Origin: Phycisphaerales bacterium
Lineage (GTDB): Bacteria > Planctomycetota > Phycisphaerae > Tepidisphaerales > Tepidisphaeraceae
DNA: 5,468 nucleotides
Reading direction: 5' to 3'
Assembly (NCBI GenBank): GCA_028288905.1
Contig: JAQGHJ010000687.1
Span: 1-5,468 of the forward strand
Shown one piece after another: positions 1 to 5,084 of this stretch (positions are counted from its first letter, which is position 1; every line of letters starts with the position of its first letter). Under the pieces are notes generated by a model. It searched no databases, had not been told where the DNA came from, and saw only the letters and a program-made list of their open reading frames with translations. The position numbers and the translations under genes are program-made.

Positions 1-1
1 C

Positions 2-1057
2 CTGTTCATCACGATCGCGTGCGGGGCGATCAGCGGGTTCCACGCTCTCGTCAGCAGCGGGACGACCCCGAAGATGATGTCCCGCGAGCGGCACGCCCGG
101 GTCATCGGGTACGGGGCGATGCTCACCGAGGGCATGGTCGCCGTCGTCGCCATGCTGGCCGCCGCGTCGCTCGGGCCCCGCGACTACTACGCGATGAACA
201 CCGAGCTGTCCGAGCAGCCGGCGTACCACGACCGGATTCTGGCCGTCGGCGGCGGGCACGGCGTCGAGGAGATCGGGCGGTACGAGGGCTTGACCCAGGA
301 GGCGCTCCGCGGCCGCACCGGCGGGGCGGTCACGCTCGCCGTCGGCATGGCCCACGTGTTCGAGCAGGCGGCCAAGAGCTTCGGTGCGACCGCCCAGCAC
401 ACGCTGAACGCGATGTGGAAGTACTGGTACCACTTTGCGATCATGTTCGAGGCGCTGTTCATCCTGACCACGATCGACGCCGGCACCCGCATCGGCCGGT
501 TCCTGGTTCAGGAGGTCGGCGGCAAGCTCCACCCGAGCCTCGGCCGGACGAACTGGTGGCCCGGCAGCTTCGCCGCCACCGCCGGGGTCGTCGGGGCCTG
601 GGCGTGGTTCATGAACTCCGACAGCTTCAGCATGATCTGGCAGATGTTCGGCATCGCCAACCAACTGCTGGCCATCCTCGCGCTGTCCGTCGTCGCGTCG
701 TGGCTGGCGAACGAAGGGAGGGTCCGGTACGTCGCGGTCGTGCTCGTGCCGGCGGCGGTGCTGACGGTCACGACCGGGTCGGCCGCCGGCGTGAAGCTCG
801 GCGGGCTGTTCGCCGGCATCGCGACCCAGCTCGGCAACCCGGCGAGCCCGGGCCGCACGGCGGCGCTGCTGAACGCCGCCCTTCAGGCCGGGCTGATCCT
901 GGCGATGCTCGGGTGCGCGGCCGTCGTGGTCGGCAGCAGCCTGCTGCGGGTCCGGCGGGCGTGGGGCGGGGCGGTCGAGCCGGCGGCCGGGTTCGGGCCG
1001 GCCGAGGCCCTGACGCCGCCGCTGGCGGCGGCGGGGCGGGTGGCCGTGGCGGATTGA
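2..1057 (+). CDS. cstA: CstA-family carbon starvation / small-carbon transporter, C-terminal part (5' truncated)
   Basis: The frame is open from base 2, so the gene enters from the left; 351 residues remain of a family usually near 600-700. The first visible residues, FITIACGAISGFHALVSSGT, match the end of the CstA core domain, followed by a TPKMM...IGYGAMLTEG segment. Further on come TLAVGMAHVF, WYHFAIMFEALFILT, the DAGTRIGRF motif and MFGIANQLLA, in the order seen in E. coli CstA and its five-helix C-terminal domain. Several hydrophobic stretches fit an inner-membrane protein. Characterised relatives (CstA, BtsT) take up peptides or pyruvate with a cation; the substrate here is not readable from sequence. 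The last 60 or so residues are Ala/Gly-rich and poorly conserved. An internal ATG at base 74 is not the start, because conserved family sequence precedes it. The family call is firm; the substrate is unknown. Confidence 0.95.
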   Translation: MFITIACGAISGFHALVSSGTTPKMMSRERHARVIGYGAMLTEGMVAVVAMLAAASLGPRDYYAMNTELSEQPAYHDRILAVGGGHGVEEIGRYEGLTQEALRGRTGGAVTLAVGMAHVFEQAAKSFGATAQHTLNAMWKYWYHFAIMFEALFILTTIDAGTRIGRFLVQEVGGKLHPSLGRTNWWPGSFAATAGVVGAWAWFMNSDSFSMIWQMFGIANQLLAILALSVVASWLANEGRVRYVAVVLVPAAVLTVTTGSAAGVKLGGLFAGIATQLGNPASPGRTAALLNAALQAGLILAMLGCAAVVVGSSLLRVRRAWGGAVEPAAGFGPAEALTPPLAAAGRVAVAD

Positions 1058-1184
1058 CCGGGCGACCCACATCGGCCGCCCCACCCCGCCTAATCGGTTG
1101 GCCCCGGTTCGATCCGATCCGGGTGGCACGGGCATGTACTCATACCCGTGCCACCCGCTCCGGCGATGCCGAGGCAACAACGTC
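1058..1184. other. Intergenic gap between cstA and the esterase gene
   Basis: These 127 bases hold no convincing coding frame. The main structure is the hairpin at 1120-1157. A short duplication of GATCC sits just before it (1111-1120). No clear -35/-10 pair was recognised. Continued transcription from cstA is possible, but the hairpin may separate the two units. Confidence 0.6.
1120..1157. repeat. 17-bp near-perfect inverted repeat (hairpin)
   Basis: The left arm 1120-1136 pairs with the right arm 1141-1157 around a TACT loop (1137-1140). Sixteen of 17 positions are Watson-Crick; the exception is C1133 opposite A1144, which becomes a G-U wobble in the RNA of the other strand. No T-run follows on either side, so it is not a textbook intrinsic terminator. 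It lies 63 bases after the cstA stop and 27 bases before the proposed esterase ATG. It could be a transcript-end stabiliser for cstA, a 5' leader element of the esterase, or a dispersed REP-like palindrome. Confidence 0.85.
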
Positions 1185-2186
1185 ATGGGAGGAACCTTGA
1201 AGCTCGCGATCCGCTCCGTCCTCACGCTCCTCGTCACGGCGGCGGCCACGCCCCCGGCGCTCGCCCAACAGCCCGCCACCGGCCCCGCCGGCGGCGGCGG
1301 GCGTCCGAACCAAGGCCCGGCCGTCACGTACCCGGTCGACCCCGACTCCCGGCCGCAGGCCGGGGTGCCCAAGGGCAAGCTCGAGGGCCCGACCCTGTTC
1401 CGCAGCAAGGTGTTCGACGGGACCGTCCGAAAGTACTGGGTGTACGTCCCGGCCCAGTACACGCCGGAGAAGCCCGCCTGCGTGCTCGTGTTCCAGGACG
1501 GCCAACGGGCGACGAACCCGAACGGCTCCCTCCGCGTCCCGCAGGTGATGGAGAACCTGATCGCCAAGAAGCAGATGCCGGTCACGATCGGCGTGTTCGT
1601 CACGCCCGGCACCAAGGGCGAGGCGTACGCCGAGGTCGGCGGCGGGAACCCGAACAACCGCAGCGTCGAGTACGACTCGCTCGGCGACGCGTACGCCCGG
1701 TTCGTCGTCGACGAGCTGCTCCCCGAGGTCGGCAAGACCTACAACCTGACGAAGGACCCGGACGGACGGTGCATCGGCGGCACCAGCAGCGGGGCGATCT
1801 GCGCGTTCAACGTCGCCTGGGAGCGGCCGGACCAGTTCCACAAGGTGATCAGCTGTATCGGCAGCTTCACGAACCTCCGCGGCGGGCACGTCTACCCCGA
1901 CCGCGTCCGCACGGGCGAGAAGAAGCCGATCCGCGTGTTCCTGGAGGACACGCTCCGCGACAACCCCAGCCCCGACCCCAAGCGGGACTGGCACAAGCAG
2001 AACGTGCTGATGGCCGACGCCCTGAAGGAGAAGGGGTACGACCACGCCGTCGCGTTCGCCGACGGCACCCACTCCGACGCCCACGGCGGGTCGATCCTGC
2101 CGGACATGCTCGGCTGGATCTGGCGGGACTACCCCGGCGTCACGCCCCGCCCCGCGAAGCCGGACGCGGCCGCCGCCAAGCCCTAA
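1185..2186 (+). CDS. Secreted alpha/beta-hydrolase esterase (esterase D / enterochelin-esterase-like)
   Basis: This gene encodes 333 residues from ATG 1185, or 329 if TTG 1197 is used. Residues 5-27 form a signal peptide (LKLAIRS, a hydrophobic core, then a PALA cleavage site), so the product is exported. A Gly/Pro-rich linker follows. The hydrolase domain has YWVYVPAQY (84-92) and FQDG (103-106), both typical of the putative-esterase family (PF00756-like). The nucleophile elbow is GTSSG with Ser201. The probable acid is Asp255 in FLEDT, and the histidine is His296 in GTHSDAHGG (His300 is the alternative). The fold and triad point to ester hydrolysis, perhaps of acyl or feruloyl groups on carbohydrates, but the substrate is not determined. 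The C-terminus is an Ala/Lys/Pro tail. It is followed by a secreted ThuA gene in the same direction, 159 bases downstream. The start is uncertain by 12 bases. Confidence 0.92.
   Translation: MGGTLKLAIRSVLTLLVTAAATPPALAQQPATGPAGGGGRPNQGPAVTYPVDPDSRPQAGVPKGKLEGPTLFRSKVFDGTVRKYWVYVPAQYTPEKPACVLVFQDGQRATNPNGSLRVPQVMENLIAKKQMPVTIGVFVTPGTKGEAYAEVGGGNPNNRSVEYDSLGDAYARFVVDELLPEVGKTYNLTKDPDGRCIGGTSSGAICAFNVAWERPDQFHKVISCIGSFTNLRGGHVYPDRVRTGEKKPIRVFLEDTLRDNPSPDPKRDWHKQNVLMADALKEKGYDHAVAFADGTHSDAHGGSILPDMLGWIWRDYPGVTPRPAKPDAAAAKP
1187..1194 (+). promoter_or_regulatory. Shine-Dalgarno-like GGGAGGAA inside the esterase start region
   Basis: GGGAGGAA begins on the last base of the ATG at 1185 and lies only a few bases before an in-frame TTG at 1197. 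The spacing from GGAGG (1188-1192) to TTG is four bases, short but usable. No comparable purine tract precedes the ATG at 1185. The site therefore favours TTG 1197 as the true initiation codon, giving a compact signal peptide that starts M-K-L-A-I-R. Confidence 0.5.
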
Positions 2187-2211
2187 CCGCCGGGCCAGCA
2201 GCCGCGTTGAC

Positions 2212-2272
2212 TTGTGGTGCGGGCTTCAGCCTGCACGCGTACGAACGGTGCAGGCTGAAGCCCGCACCACAA
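2212..2272. repeat. Perfect 25-bp inverted repeat (long hairpin, REP-like)
   Basis: Arm 2212-2236 is the exact reverse complement of arm 2248-2272, with an 11-base spacer (2237-2247) that can itself form three more pairs (2238-2240 with 2245-2247). It starts 26 bases after the esterase stop codon. There is no T-tract, so a classic rho-independent terminator is not shown, although such a stem would probably stall or protect transcripts. A perfect arm of this length in non-coding DNA suggests recent origin or selection. It resembles dispersed palindromic elements in high-GC bacterial genomes, but copy number cannot be judged here. Confidence 0.9.
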
Positions 2273-2331
2273 CGCCGGGCGGCCCGTCGACCGACCCCGC
2301 CGTTCGCCGCCGCACCCCTCCCGTCCCGCTT

Positions 2332-2337
2332 AAGGAG
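2332..2337 (+). promoter_or_regulatory. Ribosome binding site AAGGAG for the ThuA gene
   Basis: AAGGAG lies eight bases before ATG 2346. It is the clearest Shine-Dalgarno in the window for a gene whose start is not in dispute, and it fixes that start. Confidence 0.8.
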
Positions 2338-2345
2338 CCCCCGCC

Positions 2346-3239
2346 ATGACCCCGACCCGCCCGACGTTCGTCGCCCTCGCGTTCGCGTGGACCCTGATGT
2401 CCGCCGCGGCCGCCGCTCCTGCGGCCGATTCCGCGCCCGCCGCCCCCGCGCCGGCCCCGGCCACGCAGCCGGTCGCCGCCCCGAAGCCGATCAAGGCCCT
2501 GCTTATCACCGGCGGCCCGTACCACGACTACACCGCCCAAAAGACGCTGCTCACCGAGGGCATCGACAAGCGGGCGAACGTCGCCTGGACGATCTACCAC
2601 ATGGGCGACAAGGGCGGGACGGCGTTCAAGCTGCCGATCTACGAGAGCCCGGACTGGGCCAAGGGGTACGACGTGATCGTGCACAACGAGTGCTTCGCCG
2701 ACGTGCAGGACGAGGCGTTCATCAAGCGGGTGACCGCGGCCCACGCCGCCGGCGTGCCGGGCGTGTTCATCCACTGCTGCATGCACACGTTCCGGGCCGT
2801 GAAGGGGTTCGACGACTACCGCCACCTGCTCGGCGTGACCACCGTCCGCCACGAGAAGGCCCGGTCATTCGAGGTCAAGCCGGCCGCCCCCGACCACCCG
2901 GTGATGAAGGGCTTCCCGGCCGCGTTCAAGACGCCGGTGCCGGACGAGGTGTACGTGATCGACAAGGTCTGGCCCGACTGCACGGTGCTCGCCACCGCGT
3001 ACGGCGAGGAGACGAAGAAGGACCAGCCGTGCGCGTGGGTGAACCGGTACGGCAAAGCGAAGGTGTTCGGCACGACGCTCGGCCACCCGACGGAGGTGAT
3101 CGGGTCCGACCCGTTCCTCGACACGGTCGCCCGCGGGCTGCTGTGGACGTGCGACAAGCTCGGGGACGACGGCAAGCCGGCGGCCGGGTACGGGCCGGCG
3201 GCGGCGAAAGAGCCGGCGGGGACGGCGGCCAAGCCGTAG
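2346..3239 (+). CDS. Secreted ThuA-domain protein (trehalose-utilisation-like, class I glutamine-amidotransferase fold)
   Basis: The product has 297 residues. Residues 1-24 look like a signal peptide ending in an Ala run, followed by an Ala/Pro linker (about 25-47). The ThuA domain (PF06283-like) begins at IKALLITGGPYHDY (49-62) and continues through HNECF (113-117), FIHCCMHTFR (141-150), DHPVMKGF (183-190), WVNRYGKAKVFGTTLGH (231-247) and GLLWTC (264-269). This segment order is what I know from the planctomycete ThuA subfamily. ThuA of rhizobia acts in trehalose and related disaccharide use through oxidised sugar intermediates; the role of exported planctomycete versions is unproven. Candidate ligand or catalytic residues are His60, His143, Cys144, His147 and His247. 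The start is set by AAGGAG at 2332-2337. The Ala/Lys/Pro tail resembles that of the upstream esterase. The family is secure; the reaction is not. Confidence 0.92.
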   Translation: MTPTRPTFVALAFAWTLMSAAAAAPAADSAPAAPAPAPATQPVAAPKPIKALLITGGPYHDYTAQKTLLTEGIDKRANVAWTIYHMGDKGGTAFKLPIYESPDWAKGYDVIVHNECFADVQDEAFIKRVTAAHAAGVPGVFIHCCMHTFRAVKGFDDYRHLLGVTTVRHEKARSFEVKPAAPDHPVMKGFPAAFKTPVPDEVYVIDKVWPDCTVLATAYGEETKKDQPCAWVNRYGKAKVFGTTLGHPTEVIGSDPFLDTVARGLLWTCDKLGDDGKPAAGYGPAAAKEPAGTAAKP

Positions 3240-3351
3240 GTGGCGAGAGCCGGGAGAGCGGGCGGGCGGATGGGCTTGAGGTACGGCCGTTCCGGCTGCA
3301 CTCGCGGGCGTAGCCCGCGTCCGAACCGCCTGGCCCTCGTGGGGCTGATCG
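3240..3351. other. Intergenic gap between convergent ThuA and small-protein genes
   Basis: These 112 bases separate two genes that converge. The only structure seen is the GC hairpin at 3303-3319. A G-rich, purine-biased stretch follows the ThuA stop codon (3240-3270). No other coding frame with a convincing start was found. Confidence 0.6.
3303..3319. terminator. 7-bp GC-only hairpin, possible bidirectional transcript end
   Basis: CGCGGGC (3303-3309) pairs perfectly with GCCCGCG (3313-3319) over a GTA loop. It lies 63 bases after the ThuA stop and 32 bases beyond the stop of the opposing small gene, the expected place for a shared terminator. No T-run follows on either strand, so intrinsic termination is only suggested. 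It may instead be a small dispersed palindrome. Confidence 0.45.
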
Positions 3352-3618
3352 CTAAAACGGGGCCGCGTCGTCGGCCGGGCTGACCAGCGCGTCCCGGCTC
3401 CCCTCGGCCACCCCGGAGCGGAGGTAGACCGGGCTTCGCAGACACCGCCCGTCCAGCGTCACGACGAGCTCCGCCGGACACGGCGGGATGTCCCGCGGCG
3501 CGACCGCCTCCACCGACGTCGGCGTGACGCGGGCCAGGTCCAGCAGTCCGTGTACGCCGCAGTCGAGCCAGATGCGGACGTCGGCCGAGTGCGAACCTTT
3601 GTAGGGGAGGTCGGTCAT
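3352..3618 (-). CDS. Small hypothetical protein (88 aa)
   Basis: This encodes 88 residues beginning MTDLPYKGSHSADVRIWLDC. I do not recognise a named family. Coding is supported by the strong G/C bias at third positions along the whole frame and by a plausible soluble beta-rich composition (VRIWLDCG, PAELVVTLDGR, SPVYLRSG). There is no signal peptide or membrane segment, so it is probably cytoplasmic, unlike its exported neighbours. A GTG at 3660 would add 14 residues of lower plausibility, so ATG 3618 is preferred. No Shine-Dalgarno is seen close to that ATG; a GAAGGA lies about 16 bases upstream, too far to be typical, so translation may be leaderless. The ThuA gene converges on it, and it diverges from the acetylesterase gene, whose ATG overlaps its own by two bases. 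Confidence 0.7.
   Translation of the reverse strand: MTDLPYKGSHSADVRIWLDCGVHGLLDLARVTPTSVEAVAPRDIPPCPAELVVTLDGRCLRSPVYLRSGVAEGSRDALVSPADDAAPF
3604..3610 (+). promoter_or_regulatory. Shine-Dalgarno GGGGAGG for the SGNH esterase start at 3617
   Basis: GGGGAGG ends six bases before ATG 3617, near-ideal spacing. It lies inside the first codons of the oppositely oriented small gene. It is the main reason for choosing ATG 3617 over GTG 3674, which has no purine tract in front of it. Confidence 0.6.
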
Positions 3619-5023
3619 GGGTTGGGAACTTCGATCCTTCGTCCGCCGCCGCGCACCCACGCCGAGCTACGCCGTGAGTGCAACCCAGCACCGCCTCATC
3701 GCCCGACCCTTCGTCGCCATACTAGTAGGAATCGGCTCAGCCGGAACGGCGGCCCGTGCCGCCGCGGCGGAACCCGCCACACCGCCGCTTCGGTTCGCCT
3801 TCGGGGCCGGCCCCACCCCGCCGGGCTACGCCCGCGTCACCCCGACCGCCGTCTACTCGGCCGACGCGGGGTTCGGCTTCGAGCCCGGGGCCAAAGTCAC
3901 CGCGGCCGACCACGGCGGTGCCGCCGCCGCCGGGCCGGCCCGGGCCGGGTCGTGCTCGGGTGACGGGCCGTTCTTCTTCTCCGCCGCCGTCCCCTCCGAG
4001 GGCAACTATCGCGTGACCGTCACGCTCGGCGGCCCGGCCGCCGCGTCCGTCACCACGGTCAAGGCTGAGTTGCGACGGCTCATGCTCGAGCAGGTGCGGA
4101 CGGCCCCCGGTGCGGTCGTCACCCGGTCGTTCATCGTCAACGTCCGCACGCCCGCCCTCCCCGGCGGCGGCCGGGTGAAGCTCAAGGTTCCGCGGGAGAC
4201 GACGGACGAGGCCTGGGCGTGGGACGGCCGGGTCACCTTGGAGTTCAACGGGTCGCACCCGTCGGTCGCCGCCGTCGAGATCGAGCCGGCGGCCGACGTC
4301 CCGACCGTGTACCTGCTCGGCGACTCGACCGTGTGCGACCAGTCCCGAGAGCCGTACGCCAGTTGGGGGCAGATGCTCCCGCGGTTCCTCAAGCCGGACG
4401 TCGCCGTCGCCAACCACGCCGAGTCCGGGGACACCCTCGCCAGCGCGGCCGGGGCCCGGCGGCTGGAGAAGGTGCTGAGCCTGCTCAAGCCCGGCGAATT
4501 CGTGCTGGTCCAGTACGGGCACAACGACATGAAGGCCAAGGCACCGGACGCGTCGGCCGCCTACAAGGCGGCGCTGAAGCGGTGGGTCGGGCAGATCAAG
4601 GAGCGGGGCGGCGTCCCCGTGCTTGTCATGCCGATGAACCGCCACTCGTTCGACGGGACGACGGTCACCAACAGCCTCCGCGACTACCGCGAGGCGGCCC
4701 GCGAGGAGGGCGTCGCGCTCGTCGACCTGAACGCGATGAGCAAGACGCTGTACGAGGCGCTGGGGCCGACGGAGTCGGCCCGCCTGTTCGCGCACCCCGA
4801 CGCCGCCGACCCCACCAAGTTCGACGGCACCCACCACAGTCCATACGGGGCGTACGAGCTGGCCCGGTGTGTGGCCGAGGGCCTGCGGCGGGACGTGCCG
4901 GCCCTCGCACGTCACCTCGCCGATGACCTCCCGGCGTTCGACCCGGCCAAGCCGGACCCGTTCGCGTCGTTCGCCGTGCCGCCCAGCCCCGGCTTCACCG
5001 CCCGCCGGCCGCTCGGCGACTGA
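3617..5023 (+). CDS. Secreted SGNH-hydrolase, rhamnogalacturonan-acetylesterase-like (CE12 type) with N-terminal beta-sandwich domain
   Basis: The product has 468 residues from ATG 3617, or 449 from GTG 3674. A hydrophobic segment (31-45) ending in an Ala-rich AAAAEP stretch (48-53) is a signal peptide with an unusually long basic n-region if ATG is used. Residues 58-225 form an N-terminal domain starting RFAFGAGPTPPGYARVTP, a type of beta-sandwich I know in front of CE12 enzymes. The SGNH domain follows: block I LLGDSTVCD with nucleophile Ser237; block II NHAESGDTL with Gly271; block III YGHND with Asn303; block V FDGTHHS with Asp403 and His406. All four catalytic blocks are intact. CE12 enzymes remove acetyl groups from pectic rhamnogalacturonan or related glycans; the exact substrate is inferred. 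The C-terminal 35 residues are Pro-rich. It starts divergently from a small unknown gene and converges with the last gene in the window. Confidence 0.93.
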   Translation: MGWELRSFVRRRAPTPSYAVSATQHRLIARPFVAILVGIGSAGTAARAAAAEPATPPLRFAFGAGPTPPGYARVTPTAVYSADAGFGFEPGAKVTAADHGGAAAAGPARAGSCSGDGPFFFSAAVPSEGNYRVTVTLGGPAAASVTTVKAELRRLMLEQVRTAPGAVVTRSFIVNVRTPALPGGGRVKLKVPRETTDEAWAWDGRVTLEFNGSHPSVAAVEIEPAADVPTVYLLGDSTVCDQSREPYASWGQMLPRFLKPDVAVANHAESGDTLASAAGARRLEKVLSLLKPGEFVLVQYGHNDMKAKAPDASAAYKAALKRWVGQIKERGGVPVLVMPMNRHSFDGTTVTNSLRDYREAAREEGVALVDLNAMSKTLYEALGPTESARLFAHPDAADPTKFDGTHHSPYGAYELARCVAEGLRRDVPALARHLADDLPAFDPAKPDPFASFAVPPSPGFTARRPLGD

Positions 5024-5084
5024 CGAGCGTTCGCGGCACAGGCTCTGGGAGCCGGCCCGGGTTCCCCCTTCGACCGCGAGATTG
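5024..5084. other. 61-bp gap between convergent genes
   Basis: This short non-coding stretch separates the stop codons of the acetylesterase gene (+) and the truncated right-hand gene (-). It contains the imperfect hairpin at 5047-5066. Nothing else was recognised. Confidence 0.6.
5047..5066. terminator. Imperfect 7-bp hairpin between convergent genes
   Basis: GGGAGCC (5047-5053) pairs with GGTTCCC (5060-5066) with one G-U wobble and a six-base loop. A competing smaller stem, GGCTC (5041-5045) with GAGCC (5049-5053), overlaps it. The position between two convergent stops fits a transcript end, but there is no T-run and stems this short are common by chance in DNA this GC-rich. Confidence 0.3.

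Larger units (their letters stand above)
2187..2345. other. Intergenic gap between the esterase and ThuA genes
   Basis: The gap is 159 bases long. Its first half is dominated by the 25-bp inverted repeat at 2212-2272; the second half is C-rich and contains the ribosome binding site for the next gene. A TTGACT at 2207-2212 resembles a -35 box but has no partner -10 and touches the repeat arm, so no promoter is called. Confidence 0.6.

Noticed and set aside
1140..2084. 314-codon minus-strand frame opposite the esterase
   Set aside because: It is composed of Val/Arg/Gly/Asp shadows of the plus-strand codons; the esterase on the plus strand has a signal peptide and a catalytic triad.
2207..2212. 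TTGACT as a -35 promoter box
   Set aside because: There is no -10 box at suitable spacing and it touches the arm of the inverted repeat; a single hexamer is not enough.
2226..2852. 208-codon minus-strand frame overlapping the long hairpin and the ThuA gene
   Set aside because: It has low-complexity Gly/Arg composition and lies antisense to a conserved ThuA domain.
1148..3313. 721-codon open frame on the plus strand crossing the esterase gene, the long hairpin and the ThuA gene
   Set aside because: It is an Arg/Pro-rich out-of-frame reading of two well-supported genes and includes intergenic DNA; stop codons are rare in DNA this GC-rich.
2212..3319. The three palindromes as a CRISPR array
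   Set aside because: They are palindromes of different sequence about 1 kb apart, with genes between them; there is no regular repeat-spacer pattern.
4406..4440. Altered block II (ESGDTL) in the acetylesterase as a catalytic defect
   Set aside because: The block II glycine is present and NHAESG-type variants are known to me among bacterial CE12-like enzymes, so it is not a loss of function.
3737..4915. 392-codon minus-strand frame opposite the acetylesterase
   Set aside because: It is a Val/Gly/Arg-rich antisense shadow of a gene with intact catalytic motifs, with no recognisable protein features.
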